Below are positions 1-7,315 of a stretch of DNA of 11,396 bases, in pieces. A program made the translations under genes and the position numbers. Source of the stretch: CALZKI01 sp964567585 (GTDB taxonomy: Bacteria > Bacillota > Clostridia > Lachnospirales > Lachnospiraceae); contig CAZMND010000071.1 in assembly GCA_964567585.1 (NCBI GenBank), forward strand, positions 1 through 11,396, written 5' to 3'. Each line of letters starts with the position of its first letter. The first letter of the stretch is position 1. The notes beneath the pieces are model-generated. The model saw only the letters and a program-made list of their open reading frames with translations, was not told the origin of the DNA and made no database searches.

Positions 1-1412
1 TAAGAAAAGCAGAAGAAAGAGATCATATTTTACAGGGCTTGTTGATTGCTCTTGATAATATTGATGAAGTAATCAGTATCATCAGAAGTAGCCAGAATAC
101 ACAGATTGCCAAAGAAAGATTGATGGAACGTTTTGGTTTATCAGAAGTTCAGTCTCAGGCAATTGTAGATATGAGACTTCGTGCTTTAACAGGTTTGGAA
201 CGTGAAAAACTTGAAAATGAACACGAAGAATTGTTAAAGAAAATTGCTGAATTAAAGGCAATTTTAGCTGATGAAAAGCTACTTTTAGGTGTAATTAAAG
301 AAGAAATTACAATGATTTCCGATAAATACGGAGATGACAGAAGAACAAAGATTGGCTTTGATGAATATGATATTTCTATGGAAGATATGATTCCTAATGA
401 AAATACAGTTATTGCTATGACAAATTTGGGATATGTAAAACGTATGACAGTTGATAATTTCAAATCTCAGAATCGTGGTGGTAAAGGTATTAAAGGAATG
501 CAAACCATTGAAGATGATTTCATTGAAGATTTGCTTATGACTACAACTCATAACTATATTATGTTCTTTACAAATTTAGGTAGAGTTTACAGATTAAAAG
601 CTTATGAAATTCCTGAGGCCGGAAGAACAGCCAGAGGTACTGCTATTATCAATTTACTTCAGCTTACTCCGGGTGAAAAAATTTCTGCAATTATTCCTAT
701 TAAGGATTATGAAGAAGATAGAAACTTATTTATGGTTACTAAGAAAGGTACCGTAAAGAAAACTCCTCTTCAGGAATACAGTAATGTTCGTAAGAGCGGT
801 TTGATTGCTATCAATTTAAGGGAAGATGACGAACTTATTGAAGTTAAAACAACAGATAAAAATACAGAAATTTTCCTTGTTACAAAACAGGGTATGTGTA
901 TCAGATTTAAAGAAACGGATGTAAGAAAGACAGGTCGTTCATCAATCGGTGTAATTGGTATGAATTTGAATCCTGAAGATGAAATTGTAGGTATGCAATT
1001 AGATCACCAGGGCGATTCTCTTCTCATTGTTTCTGAAAATGGTATGGGTAAACGTACTTACCTTGAAGAATTTCATATTCAGAACCGTGGTGGTAAGGGT
1101 GTTAAATGTTATAAGATTACAGAAAAAACAGGTGAAGTAATCGGTGTTAAGGCTGTAACGGATGAACATGAAATTATGATGATTACTGATGCGGGAATTA
1201 TTATCCAGCTTCGTATGGAAGATATTCCTACACACGGAAGAATTACATCAGGTGTCAAGATGATTAATCTTGATGAAGAAGTAAAAGTTGCTAAAATAGC
1301 AAAAGTAAGAGAAAAAGTTACGGAAGATGGCCAGGAAATTGATTTATCCGATGATGATTTAGTAGCATCAGAAGAGCCTGTCGAAGAAGTAACTGAAACA
1401 GAAGCAGAATAA
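1..1412 (+). CDS. gyrA: DNA gyrase subunit A, 3' part (start lies before the window)
   Basis: This is the C-terminal 469 residues of the gyrase subunit that breaks and rejoins DNA and wraps it to introduce negative supercoils, working as A2B2 with GyrB in the cytoplasm. The frame is open from base 3. The first residues (RKAEERDHILQGLLIALD) match the end of the breakage-reunion domain, followed by the coiled-coil/C-gate region around SEVQSQAIVDMRLRALTGLE. The active-site tyrosine lies upstream of the window. The C-terminal beta-pinwheel begins near fragment residue 120. It holds a GyrA box, QNRGGKG (bases 468-488), which separates GyrA from ParC. The same heptapeptide recurs at bases 1080-1100 in a later blade. 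The end is an acidic tail rich in Asp and Glu. The gene ends at TAA 1410-1412, with a terminator directly after. Very sure of identity; the whole protein would be about 820-850 residues judging from the family. Confidence 0.97.
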   Translation, partial: RKAEERDHILQGLLIALDNIDEVISIIRSSQNTQIAKERLMERFGLSEVQSQAIVDMRLRALTGLEREKLENEHEELLKKIAELKAILADEKLLLGVIKEEITMISDKYGDDRRTKIGFDEYDISMEDMIPNENTVIAMTNLGYVKRMTVDNFKSQNRGGKGIKGMQTIEDDFIEDLLMTTTHNYIMFFTNLGRVYRLKAYEIPEAGRTARGTAIINLLQLTPGEKISAIIPIKDYEEDRNLFMVTKKGTVKKTPLQEYSNVRKSGLIAINLREDDELIEVKTTDKNTEIFLVTKQGMCIRFKETDVRKTGRSSIGVIGMNLNPEDEIVGMQLDHQGDSLLIVSENGMGKRTYLEEFHIQNRGGKGVKCYKITEKTGEVIGVKAVTDEHEIMMITDAGIIIQLRMEDIPTHGRITSGVKMINLDEEVKVAKIAKVREKVTEDGQEIDLSDDDLVASEEPVEEVTETEAE

Positions 1413-1417
1413 TTTTT

Positions 1418-1449
1418 AAGAAACCTTGATATTTTTCAAGGTTTCTTTT
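1418..1449 (+). terminator. Rho-independent terminator of gyrA
   Basis: A perfect 12-bp stem (AAGAAACCTTGA at 1418-1429 with TCAAGGTTTCTT at 1436-1447) encloses a 6-base loop, TATTTT. The stem runs into a short T-rich tract. It begins 5 bases after the gyrA stop codon, so it should end the gyrA transcript and separate it from the antiporter operon. Confidence 0.9.
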
Positions 1450-1475
1450 GCATTTTTATTATGTTGTGATAAAAT
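1448..1475 (+). promoter_or_regulatory. Probable promoter of the antiporter-MATE-HAD operon
   Basis: An extended -10 element, TG-A-TAAAAT (1467-1475), has five of six bases of the sigma-A hexamer plus the upstream TG. A weak -35, TTGCAT (1448-1453), sits 16 bases before it and overlaps the 3' edge of the gyrA terminator. The predicted start of transcription is near 1482, giving a leader of about 45 bases before the ATG at 1527. A second possible -10, TATACT at 1494-1499, lacks a good -35. Confidence 0.5.
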
Positions 1476-1526
1476 ATATTTTTGGTAATTATATATACTA
1501 AATTAAAAAGAAAAGAAGGAAGAAAA

Positions 1527-2723
1527 ATGGCATACGAAGTTTTAAAAGATTTAGCAATTATCATTATTTTTGCAAAGTTTTTTGGGTTAGTTGCTAGAAA
1601 ATGTAAAGCACCGCAGGTAGTTGGGGAAATTATTGCGGGTTTATTAATTGGTCCATGCTTACTCGGAATTGTGCAGCAGACAGATTTTTTAACACAGATG
1701 GCAGAAATTGGTGTAATTTTACTTATGTTTTCAGCAGGTCTTGAAACAGACTTAAAAGAATTATTGAAAACAGGTCCGATTGCACTTCTTATAGCATGTG
1801 CCGGTGTATTTGTACCGTTAATTGGCGGAACTTTATTATATATGGCTTTTTACGGTTATGACGGACTCGGAACAGAACATTTTTATAAAGCACTTTTTAT
1901 TGGAACAATTATGACTGCTACGAGTGTAAGTATTACGGTTCAGTCTCTTCGTGAAATGGGTAAATTGAAAGGTAAAATAGGTACGACTATTTTAAGTGCG
2001 GCAATTATTGATGATGTTATCGGTATTATTGTTCTTACATTTGTAATAGGATTTAAAAAGCCGGATTCAAATCCGGGAGATGTGGTATTTTCTACAATAC
2101 TCTTCTTTATTTTAGCAGTCGGTGTAGGTTTTATTTCGTACAAAATTTTTAAATTTGTAGATAAAAGATATCCTCATACAAGAAGAATTCCGATTGCGGG
2201 ATTGGCGTATTGCTTTGTTTTTGCATATGTAGCAGAGCATTTCTTTGGAATTGCTGATATTACAGGTGCATATGTAGCAGGTATTATTTTATGCTCTATT
2301 AAAGATTCTGAATATATTGCAGAAAAAATGGATATCAGTTCTTATATGTTATTTGGACCGGTTTTTTTTGCAAGTATCGGTTTGAAAACAAATATTACGG
2401 GAATCACAGGAGAAATTTTGTTGTTTTCACTGGCATTTGTTGCGGTAGCTTTAGTAACAAAAATTATTGGTTGCTCGCTTATGGCGAAGGTATGTAAATT
2501 TAATTGGAATGATTCACTAAAAGTTGGTATAGGAATGATGACGCGTGGTGAGGTTGCCTTGATTGTTGCACAGAAAGGTCTTGCGGTCGGACTTATGACA
2601 GATGTTTATTTCACAGCTGTTATTTTCCTTATTATCATTTCATCCATTTCGACTCCAATTATTTTGAAACTTTTGTATTCAAAGGATAAGGAACCGGAAG
2701 GAATGATTGAATGCGAAAATTAA
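1527..2723 (+). CDS. CPA2-family cation/proton antiporter (Na+/H+ or K+/H+ exchanger domain)
   Basis: A 398-residue inner-membrane protein made almost wholly of hydrophobic helices, matching the sodium/hydrogen exchanger fold of the CPA2 family (relatives include NapA, GerN and the membrane part of KefC). Visible family motifs are VVGEIIAGLLIGP (31-43), TATSVSITV (130-138), the paired acidic ion-binding site IIDDVIG (Asp162-Asp163) and GMMTRGEVALI (336-346). Asp-Asp instead of Asn-Asp is typical of electrogenic exchangers such as NapA; the transported ion cannot be read from sequence. There is no C-terminal RCK/TrkA-N domain, so the nucleotide or glutathione gating of KefC is not expected. 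The ATG at 1527 is chosen because AAGGAAG lies just before it; an in-frame TTG at 1482 lacks such a site. The gene ends 13 bases into the MATE gene. Confidence 0.9.
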   Translation: MAYEVLKDLAIIIIFAKFFGLVARKCKAPQVVGEIIAGLLIGPCLLGIVQQTDFLTQMAEIGVILLMFSAGLETDLKELLKTGPIALLIACAGVFVPLIGGTLLYMAFYGYDGLGTEHFYKALFIGTIMTATSVSITVQSLREMGKLKGKIGTTILSAAIIDDVIGIIVLTFVIGFKKPDSNPGDVVFSTILFFILAVGVGFISYKIFKFVDKRYPHTRRIPIAGLAYCFVFAYVAEHFFGIADITGAYVAGIILCSIKDSEYIAEKMDISSYMLFGPVFFASIGLKTNITGITGEILLFSLAFVAVALVTKIIGCSLMAKVCKFNWNDSLKVGIGMMTRGEVALIVAQKGLAVGLMTDVYFTAVIFLIIISSISTPIILKLLYSKDKEPEGMIECEN

Positions 2724-4060
2724 GTCAGGAAGAAAAAGTAAACTATATGACAACTGAAAAAGTGCCAAAGCTCATTTGTTCTTTGGCGGTGCCTACCATT
2801 ATAAGTATGCTTGTAACAACCTTTTATAATATGGTAGATACATTTTTTGTTGGAAAAATCAATAATCAGGCTACGGCCGCGGTGGGTGTTGTTTTTTCTA
2901 TTATGACATTAATTCAGGCGTTGGGGTTCTTTTTTGGTCATGGCTCGGGAAATTATATTTCCAGAAAAATGGGTGAAAGAGATTATGAAAGTGCTGAAAA
3001 AATGGCATCTTTCAGTTTCTTTATATGTTTTTTTGCAGGAATTGTGGTGGCAGTTGTTTGTCTTATTTTTATGACACCATTGGCAATCTGGCTTGGCAGT
3101 ACCGAAACTATTTTGCCATATACTTTAGATTATATGGGAATTATATTACTTGGTTCACCATTCATTATGTCTTCCTTTGTTTTAAATAATCAGTTAAGAT
3201 ATCAGGGAAGCGCAAATTACGCTATGGTGGCAATTGTAATTGGTGCTATCATTAATATTGGATTGGACCCTCTTTTAATGTTTGTATTTGATTTGGAAAT
3301 TGCCGGCGCGGCTTATGCTACGGTAATCAGCCAGATAGCAAGTTTTATTCTATTGATTGTTGTTTCAAACAGAGGTGAAAACATCCATATCAGTTTGAAA
3401 AAATTTGAATTTCGTTTTCTTTACTTTAAAGAAATTATTAGGGGTGGCTCTCCTTCCTTATTCAGACAGGGACTTGTAAGTATTGCTTCTATTATTTTAA
3501 ATAATATAGCGGCAGGTTTTGGTGATGCGGCGGTTGCGGCTATGTCGGTTGTTTCCAGAATTACAATGTTTGCAAACTCTACTTTAATTGGTTTCGGACA
3601 GGGTTTTCAGCCGGTTTGTGGTATGAATTACGGAGCAAAGCTTTATAAAAGGGTTAGAGAAGGTTTTTGGTTCTGTGTGAAATATTCCTTTGTGTTTTTA
3701 ATTGTACTTTCAGCCATTGCATATGTTTTTGCGCCGCATCTTGTGGGACTTTTTAGAGATGATCCGGAAGTAATAAAAATAGGTACTGAAGTTTTAAGAT
3801 TCCAATGTCTTGCATTTCCATTAAGCAGTGTCATCGTTCTTACAAATATGATGCTTCAGTCTACGGGAAAAGGAATTTGGGCGACAATTGTAGCTTCTGC
3901 CAGACAGGGATTTTTCTTTATTCCGACTGTAATTATTATGTCAAAATTATTTGGTTTGACAGGTCTCGAAATCAGTCAGACAATTGCGGATATATGTGCT
4001 TTTTTACTGGCGTTTCCGGTGGCACTATATTATATGAATCAGTTTAAGAAAGGAAATTGA
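2711..4060 (+). CDS. MATE-family multidrug efflux transporter
   Basis: A 449-residue polytopic membrane protein of the MATE (multidrug and toxic compound extrusion) family, which exports organic cations and other small toxic molecules using a Na+ or H+ gradient. Family signatures include the N-terminal segment SLAVPTIISMLVTTFYNMVD (about 24-43), GHGSGNYISRKMGER (76-90), the NIGLDPLL...AGAAYATVISQ stretch (182-208) that opens the link to the second half, and GFGQGFQPVCGMNYGAK (294-310). Length and about twelve hydrophobic helices fit an intact MATE protein. The ATG at 2711 lies inside the 3' end of the antiporter gene, preceded by GGAAGGA at 2696-2702, so the two are probably translationally coupled. 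An internal ATG at 2747 has no well-placed ribosome binding site. Substrate is unknown. The antiporter next door may share the same ion economy, but that is inference. Confidence 0.94.
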   Translation: MRKLSQEEKVNYMTTEKVPKLICSLAVPTIISMLVTTFYNMVDTFFVGKINNQATAAVGVVFSIMTLIQALGFFFGHGSGNYISRKMGERDYESAEKMASFSFFICFFAGIVVAVVCLIFMTPLAIWLGSTETILPYTLDYMGIILLGSPFIMSSFVLNNQLRYQGSANYAMVAIVIGAIINIGLDPLLMFVFDLEIAGAAYATVISQIASFILLIVVSNRGENIHISLKKFEFRFLYFKEIIRGGSPSLFRQGLVSIASIILNNIAAGFGDAAVAAMSVVSRITMFANSTLIGFGQGFQPVCGMNYGAKLYKRVREGFWFCVKYSFVFLIVLSAIAYVFAPHLVGLFRDDPEVIKIGTEVLRFQCLAFPLSSVIVLTNMMLQSTGKGIWATIVASARQGFFFIPTVIIMSKLFGLTGLEISQTIADICAFLLAFPVALYYMNQFKKGN

Positions 4061-4068
4061 GTTTTATT

Positions 4069-4875
4069 ATGAAGAAAGTATTGGTTCTTGATATAGATGG
4101 GACATTGACAAATTCCCAAAAAGTAATTACGGGTAATACAAAAAAGGCGATTATAGATGCCATGAAACGTGGTCATAAGGTTATGCTCGCATCAGGTCGT
4201 CCGACTCCGGGAATGAAAAGGTATGCCGAGGAATTAGAGCTTAGTAGCCACGATGGATATTTGCTTTCTTTTAACGGAGGGAAAATCATTCATTGTAAAA
4301 CCGGAGAAATTATTTTTCAGAAGGTACTTCCGTCGGTTGTTATCAAAAGTCTTTATAAATTTGCAATGGAAAAAGGCTGTGGACTGATTACTTATCTTGG
4401 TGATGATATTATTTTAGCTACCGAAAAAGATGAGTATATTGAAATTGAATCAAAAATAAATGGTATGGAATGTAAGGAAGTTTCTAATTTTGTAGATTAT
4501 GTATCTGATTACAGTTTAAATAAAATGTTGATGACAGCGCCACCTGAAAAGGCAGCTTTATTGGTAGAAGAACTTCAGGAAAGATTCAAAGATGTTTTAA
4601 GCATTTATCGTTCAGAACCGTTTTTTATTGAAATTATGCCAAAGAATGTAGATAAGGCAGCTTCTCTAGACAGAATGCTTACAAGTCTTGGACTTGCAAA
4701 GGATGATGCTATTTGTTGCGGCGATGGATTTAATGATAAATCTATGATTGAATATGCCGGAGTGGGTGTGGCAATGGAAAATGCGCAGCCTGCGGTAAAA
4801 GAAGTTGCAGACTATATTACGAAGTCAAATGATGAAGATGGAATTGTAGATGTAATTGATAAATTTGTGCCATAA
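4069..4875 (+). CDS. Cof-type HAD-IIB family phosphatase
   Basis: A 268-residue soluble haloacid dehalogenase-superfamily hydrolase of the Cof/IIB subgroup; members dephosphorylate sugar phosphates, flavin or pyridoxal phosphates and similar small metabolites. All four motifs are present: DIDGT with nucleophile Asp8 and acid/base Asp10; Ser42 in LASGRP; Lys196 in NVDKAAS; and the Mg2+-binding GDGFND (218-223). The stretch between motifs II and III is the alpha/beta C2 cap that sets substrate choice, which cannot be read here. The ATG at 4069 is taken as start because the DIDGT strand follows at once. The nearest ribosome binding site, AAAGGAA at 4049-4055, is 13 bases away, rather far, but a TTG at 4057 would be too close to it. 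The gene lies 8 bases after the MATE stop, so it is the last gene of this operon; a functional link with the transporters is not evident. Confidence 0.93.
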   Translation: MKKVLVLDIDGTLTNSQKVITGNTKKAIIDAMKRGHKVMLASGRPTPGMKRYAEELELSSHDGYLLSFNGGKIIHCKTGEIIFQKVLPSVVIKSLYKFAMEKGCGLITYLGDDIILATEKDEYIEIESKINGMECKEVSNFVDYVSDYSLNKMLMTAPPEKAALLVEELQERFKDVLSIYRSEPFFIEIMPKNVDKAASLDRMLTSLGLAKDDAICCGDGFNDKSMIEYAGVGVAMENAQPAVKEVADYITKSNDEDGIVDVIDKFVP

Positions 4876-4904
4876 ATTTTGGTCTATAAAGTTAAATAAG
4901 ATTG

Positions 4905-4959
4905 AAAGTCAATAAGAACTTATCGAAATTCGATAAATTTTTATTGACTTTTGTTTTTT
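4905..4959 (+). terminator. Long hairpin terminator after the HAD phosphatase gene
   Basis: The outer arms AAAGTCAATAA (4905-4915) and TTATTGACTTT (4941-4951) pair perfectly. Pairing continues inward, with one G-U pair and one C/A mismatch, to TATCG (4921-4925) with CGATA (4931-4935) around a loop AAATT. This gives about 20 paired positions. TGTTTTTTA follows. It should end the antiporter-MATE-HAD transcript. Its 3' arm contains the -35 box of the next operon. Confidence 0.85.
4921..4935. promoter_or_regulatory. Candidate operator: 15-base perfect palindrome
   Basis: TATCGAA-A-TTCGATA is a perfect inverted repeat around a central A. It sits 8 bases upstream of the -35 box of the DUF2975 operon. 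That operon encodes a Cro/C1-type regulator, and such proteins usually bind short dyads at their own promoter. The same bases form the tip of the terminator hairpin, which alone could explain the symmetry, so the operator role is speculative. Confidence 0.25.
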
Positions 4960-4972
4960 ATGGTGTTATATT
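4944..4972 (+). promoter_or_regulatory. Promoter of the DUF2975-regulator-DUF4173 operon
   Basis: TTGACT (4944-4949, five of six consensus bases) is followed by a 17-base spacer and TATATT (4967-4972, five of six), with an extended -10 TG at 4964-4965. This is the best sigma-A type promoter in the window apart from the one before the surface-protein gene. The start of transcription should be near 4979, leaving a leader of about 20 bases that holds the AAGGAG ribosome binding site at 4985-4990. Confidence 0.75.
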
Positions 4973-4997
4973 GGTAAAAAATACAAGGAGAATGATT

Positions 4998-5444
4998 ATG
5001 AAGGATGGTTTAACGCGTTTTACTAAATTAATTTTGGATTTTATGTATTTTGCAGGAATAGGTGTGACGGCTACTTTGCCAATCACTATCAAATTCCTTG
5101 GATATTACATTCCATTTTACGAAACATATTATTATCAGCAGCTGATTATATTTTTTATTGCCGGCATTTTGGCTGTACTGATTATCGGAGAGTTACGTAA
5201 GATGTTTCGTTCTGTTTTAAATGAAGATTGTTTTGTCAGGGAAAATGTGACAAGTCTTCAAAAAATGGGTACATATAGTTTACTCATTTCTCTTGTATGT
5301 TTGGTAAGAGCCTGCATTCATTTTACAATCGCTATTTGTGTTGTTATTTTGGTATTTATAATTGCAGGACTGTTTAGTAAAGTACTTTCAAGTGTATTTG
5401 ACAAAGCGGTAACTTATAAATTAGAGAACGATTTAACGATTTAG
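4998..5444 (+). CDS. DUF2975 family small membrane protein
   Basis: A 148-residue protein with four predicted membrane helices (about 10-30, 48-66, 92-108 and 110-130). A middle charged loop, ELRKMFRSVLNEDCFVREN (65-83), follows the second helix. Length, helix pattern and the F-V-x-x-N element after the second helix fit the DUF2975 family, whose function is not known. Family members are commonly encoded beside a YozG-like Cro/C1-type regulator, and one follows here after 10 bases. The ATG at 4998 is chosen because AAGGAG (4985-4990) is 7 bases upstream; the ATG at 4992 is too close to it, and the longer reading frame upstream would run through the terminator hairpin. Transcription probably starts just before it from the 4944 promoter. 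A role as membrane partner or sensor for the regulator is inference only. Confidence 0.8.
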   Translation: MKDGLTRFTKLILDFMYFAGIGVTATLPITIKFLGYYIPFYETYYYQQLIIFFIAGILAVLIIGELRKMFRSVLNEDCFVRENVTSLQKMGTYSLLISLVCLVRACIHFTIAICVVILVFIIAGLFSKVLSSVFDKAVTYKLENDLTI

Positions 5445-5454
5445 GAGGAAGCTT

Positions 5455-5685
5455 ATGTCAATTATTATTAATTTAGATGTGGTTATGGCAAAGAGAAAAA
5501 CGGGCCTGACCGAATTAGCAAATGAAGTAGACATTACACTGGCCAATTTGTCTATTTTGAAAAACAACAAGGCGAAAGCAATTCGTCTTTCCACTTTGGA
5601 TTCAATCTGTAAGGCTTTGGATTGTCAGCCGGGTGAAATATTGGAATATGTGGCTGATGATGGAGATGTCACGCCTTCAGAATAA
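5455..5685 (+). CDS. YozG-like Cro/C1-type helix-turn-helix regulator
   Basis: A 76-residue DNA-binding protein consisting of little more than one helix-turn-helix domain of the Cro/C1 superfamily (HTH_26-like, as in Bacillus YozG). The domain covers roughly 6-66: LDVVMAKRKTGLTELANEV supplies helices 1-2, DITLANLSILKNNK the recognition region, and LSTLDSICKALDCQPGEILE the conserved end, with the C-Q-P-G-E-I-L signature. The tail (67-76) is short and acidic. There is no ligand or membrane domain, so any signal must come from a partner, plausibly the DUF2975 protein encoded just upstream. AGGAGG (5443-5448) overlaps the upstream stop codon and lies 6 bases before ATG, implying coupled, strong translation. 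Autoregulation of the 4944 promoter is likely for this class but not shown. Confidence 0.88.
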   Translation: MSIIINLDVVMAKRKTGLTELANEVDITLANLSILKNNKAKAIRLSTLDSICKALDCQPGEILEYVADDGDVTPSE

Positions 5686-5701
5686 GAAGGGAGTAATCTT
5701 T

Positions 5702-7234
5702 ATGAATGAAAATTTAAAACAACAGAAAATAGTAAGTGAGTTTCCTTTTTTCATGTGGGCAACTTTGGCATATGCATTTTTTTATGTAGTGTGCCTTTAT
5801 AAAAACGGTTCAGGAATTACATTTCCTCTTTTTACAGCAGGAACAATAATTTATTTTGTACTCTGTATGAAAAAGCTGGATGTAAAAGTAAAAAAATACA
5901 GTATTTTTTATATGGTTTGTATTGAACTACTTGGACTATCAACATGTTTAACGGACAGCTGGGTTATTATTTTTTTAAACAAATGCAGTATTTTCTTTTT
6001 GATAATTGTATTTTTAATTCACAATTTTTATGAAAATAAGCATTGGAATTTTTTGGAGCATATAAAGGCTTGTTTTATGACATTATTTGTTCCTGTCATT
6101 TTTCTCGGAAAACCATTTGCGAATTATACGGATTATAAAAAGAATAAGGTGGTTTGTGAGGAAAGCAAGAAAAAGAGCAAGGTTTTATATGTTATTCTCG
6201 GGATTGTAATTTCTATTCCGCTTGTAATAGTAGTTCTATTTTTACTTATGAGTGCTGATGCGGTATTCGAAAATGTTTTTGATAAAATGTTTGAGGATTT
6301 GAATATTTTTTCATTAATCGGAGATGGATTTTTATCAAGTATCCTGTTTGTGGTAGTTTTCTTTTGCGCGTATATGCTTTTAAGTTTTTTAATTAATCAT
6401 AACTTAAATAGTACAAGAAAAGAAAGAGAAGGCGGGGAGCCGATTATTGCCATTACGGTGTGTGCAATTTTGTCTTTGATATATGTACTGTTTTGCGGAA
6501 TTCAGGTTGTATATCTGTTTATCGGCAGCGGAGCAAATTTCGCATTACCAAATAATATGACATATGCCCAGTATGCAAGAGAAGGATTTTTCCAGCTGTT
6601 GTTTGTATGTCTTATTAATCTGATTTTGGTGCTTGTAGGAATTTACCTTTTTAAGGAAAGTAAGATTTTAAAAGTATTTTTATGTCTTATCACATCTTGC
6701 ACATACATTATGATTGCTTCAAGTGCGATGAGAATGCTTTTGTATATTCAGTATAAATATTTAACATTTTTGAGAGTTTTTGTGCTTTGGGCATTACTTG
6801 TGATATCGTTTGTTATGATAGGAGTTATGATAACTATTTTTAAAAAGGATTTTAATTTCTTTAAGTATTCAACGATTGTTGTGACTTGTTTGTATTTGGT
6901 ATTATCTTTTGCGCGGGTAGATTATTTTGTGGCAAAAGTTAATATTGATAACATGACAAAAGAAACGCAGTATGAATTTTTTGAGGATACATCTGTATAT
7001 GAGGATTATTCCTATTTGTGCTACAATTTAAGTTATGATGCGGCGCCGGCAATTCTATCATATGAAGATGATTCAGATCCGGAAGAATATTGGACATATA
7101 TGTATGTAAGAAATAATTATATAAATAGTATTTTATGTGAAACAGAAGATATGGGAATAAGGGATTATAATATTTCAAGAGGTATAGCAGAATATAAGGC
7201 TATGCATACACCTTATCATATCAATGAAGAATAA
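5702..7234 (+). CDS. DUF4173/DUF4153-type polytopic membrane protein
   Basis: A 510-residue membrane protein with about eleven or twelve hydrophobic helices over residues 13-405 and a soluble C-terminal part of about 100 residues. Recognisable DUF4173 elements are TYAQYAREGFFQL (287-299), ASSAMRMLLYIQYKYLTFLR (339-358), the SFARVDYFVAKVNID stretch (402-416) that leaves the last helix, and LSYDAAPAI (443-451). A charged cytoplasmic-looking loop with a Lys-rich run (KKKSK, 156-160) precedes the middle helices. Biochemical function is unknown for the family. The ATG at 5702 is chosen for AAGGGAG at 5687-5693, 8 bases before; longer readings would overlap the regulator gene in another frame. It lies 16 bases after the regulator stop, so it closes that operon. 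No clear terminator follows, so some transcripts may run on into the surface-protein gene. Confidence 0.82.
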   Translation: MNENLKQQKIVSEFPFFMWATLAYAFFYVVCLYKNGSGITFPLFTAGTIIYFVLCMKKLDVKVKKYSIFYMVCIELLGLSTCLTDSWVIIFLNKCSIFFLIIVFLIHNFYENKHWNFLEHIKACFMTLFVPVIFLGKPFANYTDYKKNKVVCEESKKKSKVLYVILGIVISIPLVIVVLFLLMSADAVFENVFDKMFEDLNIFSLIGDGFLSSILFVVVFFCAYMLLSFLINHNLNSTRKEREGGEPIIAITVCAILSLIYVLFCGIQVVYLFIGSGANFALPNNMTYAQYAREGFFQLLFVCLINLILVLVGIYLFKESKILKVFLCLITSCTYIMIASSAMRMLLYIQYKYLTFLRVFVLWALLVISFVMIGVMITIFKKDFNFFKYSTIVVTCLYLVLSFARVDYFVAKVNIDNMTKETQYEFFEDTSVYEDYSYLCYNLSYDAAPAILSYEDDSDPEEYWTYMYVRNNYINSILCETEDMGIRDYNISRGIAEYKAMHTPYHINEE

Positions 7235-7254
7235 TAAAAATTGTTGAACATTAA

Positions 7255-7283
7255 TTGACATATATATTTTATAATTTTATTAT
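7255..7283 (+). promoter_or_regulatory. Promoter of the surface protein-sortase operon
   Basis: TTGACA (7255-7260, full consensus) is followed by a 17-base spacer and TATTAT (7278-7283, five of six bases). The stretch from here to the gene is extremely AT-rich. The start of transcription should fall near 7290, about 26 bases before the ATG at 7316, which has a strong AGGAGGG site at 7304-7310. No riboswitch-like leader fits in this space. Confidence 0.72.
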
Positions 7284-7315
7284 TGAATATATAATATTTT
7301 TTCAGGAGGGACAAT

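Noticed and set aside
155..1235. Several antisense reading frames opposite gyrA
   Set aside because: They arise from codon bias of the gyrA strand, with no motif, start signal or promoter of their own.
1482..1526. Upstream TTG start giving the antiporter 15 extra residues
   Set aside because: The added segment is Lys-rich and unlike the family N-terminus, the TTG has no ribosome binding site and the predicted transcription start falls on it; the ATG at 1527 has AAGGAAG just before it.
3805..4047. 80-aa reading frame within the MATE gene in another frame
   Set aside because: It lies fully inside a clearly conserved MATE sequence and has no family resemblance or convincing ribosome binding site.
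4902..4997. Longer DUF2975 reading frame beginning with TTG at 4902
   Set aside because: It would translate through the terminator hairpin and the promoter; the AAGGAG site fits only the ATG at 4998.
7278..7296. TATTAT / ATAATA dyad over the -10 of the surface-protein promoter
   Set aside because: Six A/T-only pairs in a tract that is almost entirely A and T are expected by chance; not called an operator.
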